Below, piece after piece: positions 20,207-29,539 of a stretch of 64,000 nucleotides of DNA. Each line of letters begins with the position of its first letter. The first letter of the stretch is position 1. Source of the DNA: DATLMR01 sp035634255 (lineage in GTDB: Bacteria > Acidobacteriota > Blastocatellia > UBA7656); contig DASQDI010000040.1 in assembly GCA_035634255.1 (NCBI GenBank), positions 1-64,000 on the forward strand, read 5' to 3'. The notes under the pieces were generated by a model. The model made no database searches and was not told where the DNA came from. It was given only the letters and a program-made list of their open reading frames with translations. Both the position numbers and the translations under genes were made by a program.

Positions 20207-22344
20207 TTCTCTCCGAGCTTTTGATTGAGTCCGGCGAGCGACCCGTTCAGCTTCTTGTAGAGCGATTCGATGCGGCTCCTGCGGACCGACGATGTCGGGG
20301 TGTCTCGCTCGTAGCTCGCGATGTAGAGGTCGAGCGCGCGCTTCTGGTCGCCGGACTCTTCGACCGCGACGGCGAGGTGCCAGATGGCGTTGTTGCGCTC
20401 CGGGCTGGGCGGGTAGAACTCAACGGCCTTGGTGAGATTGTCAACGGCCTCGCGAATCCTCCCCCTCTTGAAGAGGTTCCAGCCGAGCGCGTCGAAGGCC
20501 CTGCCGAGAAAGACAGCACGCCGGCCTTCGCGGTTGAGCAGGGGCGTGTCGCGCATGGACCCCTCGGGCTCCGTCGCGGCGTCCGCCAGCGCGATGGCCC
20601 TCCTGGCAAGCTGCTCCGCCGCGTCCAGAACTATCCCCGCGTCGGTCAGCCTGCGCGCGGCCCAGACCATGCGGAAAGGCTGCCTGCCGTCGTCGAGCGA
20701 AGTGAAATCCGTTAAAGCTTTAATCAGCTCCGAAGCTCCGGGCAGGCTCGCGTCCTTCCCCGCCGACAATTCGACGGAGGCGGTCACATCAGCCCCGCCC
20801 GCCCTGCGCGGGCGCGAGGCGGTCTTCAGGTCTTCATCGACTTTACTCTGTGTACTCTGCGCCCTCTGGCCCTGCCCCGCGCGGCGACGGCCCGGCCCCG
20901 ACTCCGCCGATTTGCGCGACGACTCCACCATCTTCGAGAAGCGGTCGATGCGGCCGAGCGCCTCCGCGAGCCGGTACTGCAAGGAGGTGGTCGGGTGCTC
21001 GTGCAGCATCAACGCGGCCTGCCGCTCGCGCTCAAGCAGCAGGTCCAGCCTGGGGGACCTCGCTTTCACCACGCCCCCGAGCATGGCTTCGTACTCCCCC
21101 GCTTCCGTAATCTTGAATGCCTGGTTCAGGACGTCGATGGCCTGATCGTACCCGTCGAGGGCCATCAGCATCTTGACGGCTTCGAAGCTGAGCGTCGGGA
21201 AACTGCCGAGCGTTTGAGCGTGCAGGATCGTCGAGAGCGCGTCGCCGTACCGCATCTCGGCAAGGTCTATGTTCGCCTTCGCGATGTGCGCCCACGTGTA
21301 GCGCGGGTCTATCTGGGCCGCGCGCTCGACGAGCGGGCGGGCGAGCGCCGCTTTCTTCCGGGTCGTGTAGAAGTACGCGAGCTGCGTGAGAAACCTGTAG
21401 TCTTCGGGCGCGAGCGATTGCGCCCGCTTGATCTCCCGCTCCGCTTCCTCGTCGCGGCCGAGGGCGATCAAGGATATGGCGAGCCCCCCGTGGGCTTCCG
21501 CGTCCTCGGGCTTGAGCTCGATCTGCTTCCTGTAATAGGTCATCGCGCGCTCGTGGTCGCCCGCGGCCCTCGCCACGTTCGCGAGGTTAAGGTTCGCGTA
21601 CTCGTCGCGCGGGTTCAGGCTGAGGGCCTTCTCGAACTCGACGGCCGCGTCGTCGAGGCGCAGGCTTATCAGGTAAGCCGTGCCGAGGCTGTTGTGCGCC
21701 CGGTGGTCCTGAGGCCCGAGCTGCACGGCCTTTTCAAGAACCCTCACGGCTTCGAGCGGCGCTTCGATCTGGACGTAGAAGAAGCCGATCTGAACCATCC
21801 TGTTCAGGTCGCCCTCGAACCGCGGCTCGAAGTGGCGCATCAGGTCCACCGACTCCGAGCGGTACCCGAAGGCATTCATCGCGATGGGCAGGGGGAATAT
21901 GAACTGGGAAAAGACCCTCTCCGTGATCTCGCCCGGCATGGCTTTGAAGAGGGCTTTGAAGTCCTGAAGGGCGAGCTGCGGGCTGCCCTCCCTCAAGCTC
22001 TGCTCGCCCCTGAGCGCGTACTCCCGGATGAGCCGGTCCCGAGCTTCCTTGTCGAGCGCGGCCTCGGGCTGCGAGGCGAGGAAAGCCTCAAGCTTCTCGA
22101 TCCTCTCCCTCTGCGACGGGGCGGCGAGCGCCTGATCTAAAGTATGGCGAGGCGAGGCGGGCGCGAGCGGCTCGACTTCAGGGGACGCCTTCTTTGCGCT
22201 CTTCCTCGTATCTTTCCTGCCCTGCTTCGTCTGTCGCAGGGCCGGGGCCGAAGTCAAACCGGAACTGCGGGCGGAGGCCGGGAGGGTCGCGCCCGAAAGA
22301 CCGATCACGATAAGGAGGCATATTATCTTTCGCATAAAAATCAC
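20203..22344 (-). CDS. Secreted TPR-repeat protein
   Basis: 713 residues. An N-terminal signal peptide (KIICLLIVIGLSGATLPASA) comes first, then a helical region and at least six tetratricopeptide repeats (about 190-420, for example AHNSLGTAYLISLRLDDAAV). A basic low-complexity linker (about 480-530) and a second helical TPR-like block near the C-terminus follow. TPRs form protein-binding superhelices, so this is likely a periplasmic scaffold. An ATG three codons in (22335) is an equally good start. It sits 5 bases after the PafA-like phosphatase stop and overlaps the SagB-type gene by 4 bases, indicating a tight operon. Confidence 0.85.
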   Translation of the reverse strand: MIFMRKIICLLIVIGLSGATLPASARSSGLTSAPALRQTKQGRKDTRKSAKKASPEVEPLAPASPRHTLDQALAAPSQRERIEKLEAFLASQPEAALDKEARDRLIREYALRGEQSLREGSPQLALQDFKALFKAMPGEITERVFSQFIFPLPIAMNAFGYRSESVDLMRHFEPRFEGDLNRMVQIGFFYVQIEAPLEAVRVLEKAVQLGPQDHRAHNSLGTAYLISLRLDDAAVEFEKALSLNPRDEYANLNLANVARAAGDHERAMTYYRKQIELKPEDAEAHGGLAISLIALGRDEEAEREIKRAQSLAPEDYRFLTQLAYFYTTRKKAALARPLVERAAQIDPRYTWAHIAKANIDLAEMRYGDALSTILHAQTLGSFPTLSFEAVKMLMALDGYDQAIDVLNQAFKITEAGEYEAMLGGVVKARSPRLDLLLERERQAALMLHEHPTTSLQYRLAEALGRIDRFSKMVESSRKSAESGPGRRRAGQGQRAQSTQSKVDEDLKTASRPRRAGGADVTASVELSAGKDASLPGASELIKALTDFTSLDDGRQPFRMVWAARRLTDAGIVLDAAEQLARRAIALADAATEPEGSMRDTPLLNREGRRAVFLGRAFDALGWNLFKRGRIREAVDNLTKAVEFYPPSPERNNAIWHLAVAVEESGDQKRALDLYIASYERDTPTSSVRRSRIESLYKKLNGSLAGLNQKLGEK

Positions 22345-22349
22345 TGTGA

Positions 22350-24050
22350 CTATTCGCGCCCGTCTATCGCCTCGACGAGCGCACGCCCCACGACGTTCGA
22401 GGGCGGCTCGACGCCTAGCAGGGCGGCGAGCGTCGGAGCGATGTCGGAGGGCGAGGCGTCGACGAAGAATTTCCCCGGCCTCACTCCGCGTCCGAAGAAG
22501 AGCACGGGAACGTGCGTGTCATAATTATATGGCGAGCCGTGCGTAGTCGCAGGGAGCCCCTCGCTGACGAACCAGAAAGGCCGCGAGACGAGCCAAACGT
22601 CGCCGGAGCGCTCCCGGTTGAACCCGTTGGTGACCAGCCTCGCGATCCTGCCCTGCGGCATGCGCCCTTCGATTATCTGCGAGCGCGTGAAGAAGTTCAC
22701 GATGCCGGGCACCTTCATCGCGGCCTCGCCGACCGCGGTCTCGAATTCGGCCTGAGACATCTTCCTCTGCGCGATCAGGTCGCGGTCCAGATATATCTGA
22801 TCGTTGACGAAGGCGAGCAACCACTTGCCTTCGCCGAACCGGTCGGCGAGCGCCTTGTTCACGGAGTCGGTCACCGCCCTGCCGCTGATCCGTTTCGCGT
22901 CCATGCCGACCGAGGCCGCGTATTCCGGGACGGGCGAGACCCCGTGGTCGCCTGTGAGCGCGACGACCATATTCCCGAGCCCCACCCGCCTGTCGAAATA
23001 ATTCAGGAGGTCCGCGACCACTCGGTCCAGGCGCACGAAGATGTCTAAAACTTCGGGGCTGTCGGGGCCGAAAGCGTGGCCCACGAGGTCGGGGGAAGAG
23101 AAGCTGATCGACAGCAGGTCGGTGTGATCGTCGGCCCCGAGCGACTCAGCCTCGACCGCGGCCTTCGAAAAGTCCGCCAGGTATTCGGACGCGAAAGGGG
23201 TGTACTCGAAAGCGCCGTAGAACCTCTGGCCCGGAGCCTCAAGGCCGCCATTGACGACGTAAGGGAAGCCCTTCCCGAGCGGGGAGCGCTGGACGGGGAG
23301 GGTTGATTCCCGCGTCGTCTTATAGGCGTCGGCGGGCAGCAGGCGCTCCCACTTCGCGTTGAAGTACTTGTCGGGCCTCCGGGTCGAGTTGAACCGCCTG
23401 ACCCACTCCGGCAATTCCTTCGAGTAATAATCGCTCGACACGAAAGTGCCCGTCGCGTCGCTGTACCAGAAGGCCCCCGTGGGCCTCTGGCCCCCGGGCA
23501 GCACCGCGCTCCGGTCTTTGAAAGAGACGGCGACCACCTTCGACTGCATGTTGTTTGAGAGGCGCAACTGGTCCCCTATTGTCGTCCCGATCAAAGAGCG
23601 TGGGCTGGCCACTCCGGGATTACCGCTCACCCCGGCGTCGTTGACGAGCCGGGCGGACGAGTCCGACACCATCACCCTGACCGCCCCGGCCGCCCGGTCG
23701 AACCAGCTGTTGCCGACGATCCCGTTCTGCGCGGGGACCGAGCCCGAGAAGATCGCCGCGTGCCCCGGCGCGGTGTAGGTCGGCACGTAAGAGTAATTGG
23801 CGTTGGCGAAGAGCGCGCCCTCCGAAATCAGCCTGCGGAACCCGTCCCTGCCGAAGTGCGGCAGGAACCTCTCCAGAAAGTCATACCGGAACTGATCGAC
23901 CACGATCACGAGCGCGAGCCTGGGCTTCGCGCCGATGCCGCGCGCCCCCGCCGAGGGCCTCCGAGCCTGTCCCTGCGCCGGGATGCAGAGGGAAAAGATT
24001 GTGAACAACAGAATGAATGAGGTAGCCGGTCTTATTTTCTTTTCAATCAT
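22350..24050 (-). CDS. PafA-type alkaline phosphatase family protein
   Basis: 567 residues from the chosen ATG at 24050, which begins directly with a signal peptide (TSFILLFTIFSLCIPAQGQA). The frame is open for 59 more codons upstream but that extension is not family-like. The metal and nucleophile region is VVDQFRYDFLERF and, about 50 residues later, TYTAPGHAAIFSG with the nucleophilic Thr. Later motifs LTGDHGVSP and THGSPYNYDTHVPVLFFG supply metal ligands. This matches PafA-like phosphate-irrepressible alkaline phosphatases, secreted enzymes that hydrolyse phosphomonoesters. It is the first gene of a phosphatase-TPR-SagB-truB run and is divergent from the CHAT gene. Confidence 0.9.
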   Translation of the reverse strand: MIEKKIRPATSFILLFTIFSLCIPAQGQARRPSAGARGIGAKPRLALVIVVDQFRYDFLERFLPHFGRDGFRRLISEGALFANANYSYVPTYTAPGHAAIFSGSVPAQNGIVGNSWFDRAAGAVRVMVSDSSARLVNDAGVSGNPGVASPRSLIGTTIGDQLRLSNNMQSKVVAVSFKDRSAVLPGGQRPTGAFWYSDATGTFVSSDYYSKELPEWVRRFNSTRRPDKYFNAKWERLLPADAYKTTRESTLPVQRSPLGKGFPYVVNGGLEAPGQRFYGAFEYTPFASEYLADFSKAAVEAESLGADDHTDLLSISFSSPDLVGHAFGPDSPEVLDIFVRLDRVVADLLNYFDRRVGLGNMVVALTGDHGVSPVPEYAASVGMDAKRISGRAVTDSVNKALADRFGEGKWLLAFVNDQIYLDRDLIAQRKMSQAEFETAVGEAAMKVPGIVNFFTRSQIIEGRMPQGRIARLVTNGFNRERSGDVWLVSRPFWFVSEGLPATTHGSPYNYDTHVPVLFFGRGVRPGKFFVDASPSDIAPTLAALLGVEPPSNVVGRALVEAIDGRE

Positions 24051-24247
24051 AGTCAAAACAGCCCGCTCTTTTTTCACAGAGAAAGACCGTAATTCACCCC
24101 TACGGCTGATGTCAACCTGTGCTGGCGGAGACTCCCCTTCCCGCCCTGCGCCGTGGCCCGAATTTATTCCCCGGGAGAGGTTTTTAAGTTTTTTAATCGC
24201 CGAACCTGTGTTATACACAATCCACACCTTACGAGGAGCGTCTGCCT

Positions 24248-27200
24248 ATGAGCGCAACGAGAAGAGTTCCTTCAGCGATTAAATCCCAGAGAATCTTCAT
24301 TCCCTGGAAGCTGGTCGGTTTCCTGCTCGCGGGATTGGCGGCCCTCGGCCTCGGCCTGCGCTTCGTGCCTCTGAGGCCCCTGTTCGGGACGTCGCAGGGG
24401 ATGCCCGCGCTCATTAAAGCCTTCGGCGAGGAGAGGCCGATTGAGTTGCGCCCGTCGGGAGGGTTTCGTGCCGGCACTTACCTGCCCAAAGCGGCAGACC
24501 AGGGGCGGGTGAACAAGGACCGTTTGGAGACCGCGCGCAGGCTCATACTCGAACAGGCGAACAACAGCGACGACCTCCACTCAAAGCTCGGATACGTGAG
24601 GCTCGCCCTCTACGAGCGGACCAGCGCCAAGGCGCAGGAACACCTGAACGAGCTCGTCAGGCGGTTCCCCCACAGCGCCGAAGTCCGGAACGACATGGGC
24701 GTCTGCCGCTTCGAGGAGCCCAACATCGAGGAAGCGATTGCGAATTTCGACGAGGCGATAAGGATCGACCCCGGCATGCCCGAGCCCCTCTTTAACAGGG
24801 CCGTCTGCTATCAAAAACTGCACCTGGTGGACGCGGCCACGCGAGACTTCCACCGCCTTAAGGAGATCGAAAAAGACGCGGGCTGGCTCGGCGAGATCGA
24901 CGCGAGGATCGAAGAAGTCGAGAGCCTCCTCAAGCCTCCGCATCAGGAAAAAGAGGCCGTGGTGTCGCTGGAAGAGGCCGTGAATGCGGGAGACATTGAC
25001 CGCGCGAATGATATCCTCGACCACTCTTTCGAAGGTCTCTGGCGATACTCTCAGGTGTTCCTCCCCCAGGACTACATGAAGGCGAGGCTGAAGAATGACT
25101 CCGAGTCGAGCGCCGCCCTCGTCACCAGGATGGATACGATGAGCCGCCTGATAGAGGAGAGGAAGGGAGATTCATTCCTCAGGGAATTCTACGCGTACCT
25201 GCGCAACGTCCCGGACTCGGAGGTCGAAGCCGAACTGAAGTTGTTGATGGATTACTGGGACGCGACTGTGAGGGCTTCGAATCACGACCCGTCCAGCCTT
25301 GAACCGCTCAACAAAGTGTCCGAGGATTGCAGAAAGCGCGGCAACGTTCACCTGATGATCCTCGCGGACTTTTCGCGCACGATAGCTCTGAGCCTTAGAA
25401 ACAAGTTCCAGGCTTCGATAGATTTACTTCAACACCTGATCTCGACACTGGACCAGCAGAAATGGCAGCTCCAGCGCTCCAAGATACTGTTGCAGCTCGC
25501 AGTGGCCTACGCGGACCGCGGGCAGCTATCTCTCGTGATCAACCTGTGCGGCAACGAGATGGAGAGCCTGAAAGAGAGGCCGCGGTTGCAGGGGAAAGCG
25601 CTCCAATTACTCGGCACGGCTTATTGGAAGCTCGGGAACTTCGACACGGCTCTCGGCTACCTGCGAAAGTCATCTGACACTTACATGGCCGTCAGCCTCG
25701 ACCCGACTATACTGGGTGAGATTTACGACAACATCGCGTACAACCAACTCACCATCGCGGACATTTATTACGGGTACAGGAATCACTCTCTCGCGTACCA
25801 AAACGTAGACCAGTCGCTAAGATTCTTTAGTCTCACGGGGGGCAAGCATTTCCTCGCGGAGGCGCTGGCCCTCAAAGCCACCGAGGAAGCCAACCTGGGC
25901 ATGGATGGCGCGGCGGAAAAGACCATGGGCGAGGCCCTGAAAGTATTATCGAACCTGTCGCCGGACTTGAAGGAGTACTCCGAGAAGCTGGTCCTGATCA
26001 GGGCCGGGGAGGTCGCTTTGCACAGGAAGGACTTCGGCCGGGCCCTCGGGTACTTCTCAAGCTCGGTCGACAGGGCCACGAAAGACAAGGGGGATGACAC
26101 GCTCACGATCAGGGCCTTGCGCGGCCTCTCGGAAGCGGCTTACAGGATGGGGGACGCCGAGAAGGCGCGGCTCAGTCTAAAGCAGGCCATCCCTCTGCTC
26201 GAACGGTACCGTAACAGGATTCAGGAGAGCGGGAACCGAATCAGCTACCTCAGCGCGGTCCAGAGCATATTCGACCAGAGAGTCCTGCTCGAACTGAACT
26301 CCTTCAACGACTCCACCGCCGCGTTCAACTACGCTGAGCTGTGCCGCGCGCGCAGCCTCCTCGACGACATCTACGCCAGGCAGCACAAGGACTCCCCCCC
26401 GAAACCCGCGGCGTCGACCGCCCAGATGACGAAGCCGCTCCCGTCGAGGCCGACCGTCAAGCCGCTCGACCTGGAAGGGATTCAAAGCCGTCTGCCGGCC
26501 AATTACGTCGTGCTCATGTACATAATGACGGCCGAAGACACCTTCGCTTTCGTCATCGACCGCAAGAACCTGAGGTGGAAAAAACTTCGGGCCGGGTCGG
26601 ACGAGATAGATAGGGACGTGAAAGAGTACGTCGCGGAAGTCCGGAAGGAAGGCGACCTCTATTACATCAACAATAAAGCCGCGAAGCTCTACCGCGACCT
26701 GATGGAGCCGGTGCGGGAGTGGATCCCGAATGGCTCGGTCCTCTGCGTCGTCCCTGACAAGTCCCTGAATCTGATGCCGATGGCCGCCCTGGTAGACTCG
26801 GACGGCCGCTACCTCCTGGAGTCGTTCACGCTCACCAACGCGGCGTCCGCTTCGGTCCTCATCGAGTCCTTGAGGATGGCCGCGAAGAACCCGGCCCCGG
26901 AGGACGAGAGCCTCCTGATGGTCGCCAACGCCAGCTACTCCCGCGAGGACTTCCCCAACCTCCGCGACATATCCGATTCGGAGACGGAGGCCGTGGCGAC
27001 CAAGCCCCTTTACTCGCCCGCGTCGCTGACACTCTTAAAGGGCGAGGCCACGGAGCAGCGCGTCCAGGCCGCGATAAAAGATTTCGACGTCGTCCACTTC
27101 GCGCTCCACGTTCTGGTCGAGGAAGACTCTCCGGGTCTCGCGGCCCTCGTGCTCGCCCCGCCCGAATGGAAGCAGTCCGGCAACAGGCCGGGCGCGGCCG

Positions 27201-27625
27201 GAGGGGACGGCAAATCGCCCGCGCGCGGCCTTTACCCCGCCCCCTCCAAAGAGGTTTTCAACGACCCGGAAGACGGCCTGCTCTACCTGTCGGAGGTCTA
27301 CAATTTTGGTTTGACTAGAACCAGATTGGTGATATTATCTGGCTGCGAGAGCGGCCTGGGGCAGTACTACAGGGGTGAAGGGATGGTGAGTATGGTCATG
27401 CCCTTCCTGGCTTCGAACGTTCCGACAGTAATGGCCAGCCTCTGGGCGGTCAATTCTCAGGCGACCTCCTCTCTGATGATCGACTTTCATGAGAAGCGAA
27501 AGAATGGTCACCCTGGGGCGGCGAGCGCTTTACGCGCCGCGCAGTTGAATATGTTGAGAGGGCCGGCCTTGTACCGCCACCCGTATTACTGGGCCCCATT
27601 CATCGTCGTCGGGGGGAATAATTGA
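24248..27625 (+). CDS. Membrane-anchored TPR-CHAT protease
   Basis: 1125 residues. One predicted membrane helix (about 20-36) is followed by a long TPR region (about 90-700) and a C-terminal CHAT (caspase HetF-associated with TPRs) domain (about 800-1125). The caspase-like dyad is visible: His954 in VVHFALH and Cys1033 in LVILSGCESG. The domain ends with the typical HPYYWAPFIVVG. CHAT proteins are TPR-sensed cysteine peptidases, and relatives act in gasdermin or CRISPR-linked immunity. Substrates are otherwise mostly unknown. GAGGAG lies 10 bases before the ATG. Base composition looks slightly less GC-rich than the flanking genes. Confidence 0.92.
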   Translation: MSATRRVPSAIKSQRIFIPWKLVGFLLAGLAALGLGLRFVPLRPLFGTSQGMPALIKAFGEERPIELRPSGGFRAGTYLPKAADQGRVNKDRLETARRLILEQANNSDDLHSKLGYVRLALYERTSAKAQEHLNELVRRFPHSAEVRNDMGVCRFEEPNIEEAIANFDEAIRIDPGMPEPLFNRAVCYQKLHLVDAATRDFHRLKEIEKDAGWLGEIDARIEEVESLLKPPHQEKEAVVSLEEAVNAGDIDRANDILDHSFEGLWRYSQVFLPQDYMKARLKNDSESSAALVTRMDTMSRLIEERKGDSFLREFYAYLRNVPDSEVEAELKLLMDYWDATVRASNHDPSSLEPLNKVSEDCRKRGNVHLMILADFSRTIALSLRNKFQASIDLLQHLISTLDQQKWQLQRSKILLQLAVAYADRGQLSLVINLCGNEMESLKERPRLQGKALQLLGTAYWKLGNFDTALGYLRKSSDTYMAVSLDPTILGEIYDNIAYNQLTIADIYYGYRNHSLAYQNVDQSLRFFSLTGGKHFLAEALALKATEEANLGMDGAAEKTMGEALKVLSNLSPDLKEYSEKLVLIRAGEVALHRKDFGRALGYFSSSVDRATKDKGDDTLTIRALRGLSEAAYRMGDAEKARLSLKQAIPLLERYRNRIQESGNRISYLSAVQSIFDQRVLLELNSFNDSTAAFNYAELCRARSLLDDIYARQHKDSPPKPAASTAQMTKPLPSRPTVKPLDLEGIQSRLPANYVVLMYIMTAEDTFAFVIDRKNLRWKKLRAGSDEIDRDVKEYVAEVRKEGDLYYINNKAAKLYRDLMEPVREWIPNGSVLCVVPDKSLNLMPMAALVDSDGRYLLESFTLTNAASASVLIESLRMAAKNPAPEDESLLMVANASYSREDFPNLRDISDSETEAVATKPLYSPASLTLLKGEATEQRVQAAIKDFDVVHFALHVLVEEDSPGLAALVLAPPEWKQSGNRPGAAGGDGKSPARGLYPAPSKEVFNDPEDGLLYLSEVYNFGLTRTRLVILSGCESGLGQYYRGEGMVSMVMPFLASNVPTVMASLWAVNSQATSSLMIDFHEKRKNGHPGAASALRAAQLNMLRGPALYRHPYYWAPFIVVGGNN

Positions 27626-27934
27626 CCCCCATATTCAGAAACGGAAGGGGTGGATGAGACAGGCGATAAGTATTTTTAACCGATCTTGTTAGAATGCGAA
27701 CCCGGTCAATATTATTGAACTCTACAGGGGTTCAATCTCGCCGAGATTGACCTCCCGCCGGAATCAGCCGGACAGTCCCTGAAAGAGGCCGGATGACTTT
27801 AAATCCGATCTTTAGATAAAACTCGTGCTACTTTCCGTCCAAATCCCATGAAGCAGACTGTTTCAGTCTTAGAGAATCCTCTGACCGATCTCGGCCTCAG
27901 GCCGGCCGTGATCGAAAGCTTATAAGGAGCAAGC
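27626..27934. other. 309-bp intergenic region with overlapping inverted repeats
   Basis: Separates the CHAT gene from the 217-residue gene. ATTGAAC (27714-27720) pairs with GTTCAAT (27730-27736). The second segment overlaps TCAATCTCG (27732-27740), which pairs perfectly with 27742-27750. The two pairings cannot form together. There is no T-tract that would make a clear terminator. No open frame of note. Confidence 0.5.
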
Positions 27935-28588
27935 ATGCCAACACTAGCTTCGATTGTTCTTGATAGCGGAATCCTCTTCCTGGGAGGGCTGAAAGTGCCC
28001 TACACGTCAATCGATGTCGGTTACTTCCAGCCCCGGATAGTGATCTACGTCGATGGGGAAGAGGTCGCCGATTACCAGCCGGACCAGATAGGCAAGAAGC
28101 TGGCGGTGAGCCTCGACAAAGGCAACAGCCCGAGCCAGGTCGTCCCCTTCTCCAACTGCATGAACAATAAGCTGCTCAGGCTCTCGACGCTCTACGACGG
28201 AAAGACGCCCCCGGTCATGCGGGCCGACCCGTTCGACACGATCATCAGCTTCAACGCGGGGCACTTCCGCTGCTCGGGCGTGAAGGAGCGGTACTTTTAC
28301 GAGATGCGGGGCGACCAGAAAGTCGGCCGCAAGTGCTTCGGGCGGATCGCGCACGATGTCGTGATCGAATTCGACCTGGGGGACGACGGCGTCCTCTCGA
28401 TGAAGGACGAGAATGCGTTCGACTGGTCCAGCTCGCGACTGCCTTCGACGACCAGGAGGATCGACATAGAGATACTGGCGGAGGACCCGACCGCCGAGAT
28501 GTTCTACGCGAAGGCTTTCCACCTGGACCCGAACGAGACCTACTACATCCCGAACCAGGGCCACCCGCCCCCGGTCGGCGCGCCGTAG
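27935..28588 (+). CDS. Hypothetical protein downstream of CHAT protease
   Basis: 217 residues, no signal peptide, no membrane helix and no family I recognise. Mostly beta-strand in character, with scattered Cys residues (SNC, FRC, RKC) and a Pro-rich C-terminal tail (GHPPPVGAP). A good ribosome-binding site (AAGGAG) sits 7 bases before the ATG, supporting a real gene. It follows the CHAT protease on the same strand after 309 bp. A role as partner or substrate of that protease is possible but rests only on position. Confidence 0.7.
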   Translation: MPTLASIVLDSGILFLGGLKVPYTSIDVGYFQPRIVIYVDGEEVADYQPDQIGKKLAVSLDKGNSPSQVVPFSNCMNNKLLRLSTLYDGKTPPVMRADPFDTIISFNAGHFRCSGVKERYFYEMRGDQKVGRKCFGRIAHDVVIEFDLGDDGVLSMKDENAFDWSSSRLPSTTRRIDIEILAEDPTAEMFYAKAFHLDPNETYYIPNQGHPPPVGAP

Positions 28589-28603
28589 CAGCCGCGCGAC
28601 GCA

Positions 28604-29479
28604 TTAAGCCGGGGCGAAGACATCCATGATCGCGGGCGCTATGTCTGTCAGGGCGCGGACGCGTGAGATGATTCTGTCGCGGGCCCGGCCGAAAGCCATA
28701 GTCGCGACCGGGTTCATCGTGTGGCTGCGCGTCCTGAGGTCTTCGATGTTCCCGTGGTCGCTGGTGATTATGACCGTCTGGTGTTTGAGGTCCGCGGCCT
28801 TCAGAGTCGCTTCGATGAAGGCCGACAGCCTGGGCAGGTGCCTGCGGGCGAGTTCCCCGTCCTGTAGATGGCCTATGCGGTCCGTTATGAAGTGTTCGTA
28901 GAGCGTGAAGTCGTGCTTTGCGGACAGGCGGGCCAGCCTTTCACCCGCGACCTCGGGGTCGCAGGCAGGAACATCGTAGCCCATCTCGATCAGGTGCCGG
29001 TTCGTGAAGTCATGAAAAACGGCCTCGCCTGCCTCAAGGTCCTCCAGCAGGCGCAGGCGCAATCCCGCCGACTCGGCCGCGACCGTAGTTGCCGACACGA
29101 AACGGGGCCTGTTCTCAAGGTAGTTTTTCGCATACGCATTCGCGAAGGTCGAACTGCGCCCGACCGCCGCCAGCTGCTTATAGATCGAATGATCCGAGAG
29201 AGCCTTCTTTAACCGCGGCGAAGGGTAGCCGCTCAGGTGGCGCCCTATCAGGCGGGGAGCGTTGACGCCGGTCAGGATGGCCGTCTGCCCCGTCGCGCTC
29301 TGGGGCAGGCCCTCGATGCCGAGCGTCGCGTCGGTGGGGGCGAACTTTCCGCCGAACGGGAGGCGCGGGTCCTCCCCCTGAAAGACCGCGAGCAGGTTCC
29401 CGTCCGGCCCATCCAGGGGGTTCTGCTCCCCCCGCGTGCCGATGCCGATGCCGTCGATGAATATCAGGAGAACGGACAT
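28604..29479 (-). CDS. Alkaline-phosphatase-superfamily metalloenzyme (phosphomutase-like)
   Basis: About 291 residues from ATG 29479, chosen because LLIFIDGIGIG follows directly with the metal-binding Asp. The remaining superfamily motifs are QSATGQTAILTG (probable Ser nucleophile), FHDFTNRHLI, and ITSDHGNIEDLRTRSHTMNP with metal ligands. The pattern resembles cofactor-independent phosphoglycerate mutase and phosphopentomutase but the protein is shorter than both. The substrate is unknown. It is cytoplasmic, with no signal peptide. It follows the EF-G2 gene by about 60 bases and may be cotranscribed. Confidence 0.78.
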   Translation of the reverse strand: MSVLLIFIDGIGIGTRGEQNPLDGPDGNLLAVFQGEDPRLPFGGKFAPTDATLGIEGLPQSATGQTAILTGVNAPRLIGRHLSGYPSPRLKKALSDHSIYKQLAAVGRSSTFANAYAKNYLENRPRFVSATTVAAESAGLRLRLLEDLEAGEAVFHDFTNRHLIEMGYDVPACDPEVAGERLARLSAKHDFTLYEHFITDRIGHLQDGELARRHLPRLSAFIEATLKAADLKHQTVIITSDHGNIEDLRTRSHTMNPVATMAFGRARDRIISRVRALTDIAPAIMDVFAPA

Positions 29480-29539
29480 GGGATTACCAACGGGATTATC
29501 GGGGTGCCGGCGCCGACCCGGCCCGGCACCCATCCGGGG

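Noticed and set aside
27935..28588. Gasdermin next to the CHAT protease
   Set aside because: The protein lacks the hydrophobic N-terminus and N-terminal Cys expected of bacterial gasdermins and shows no membrane-insertion features.
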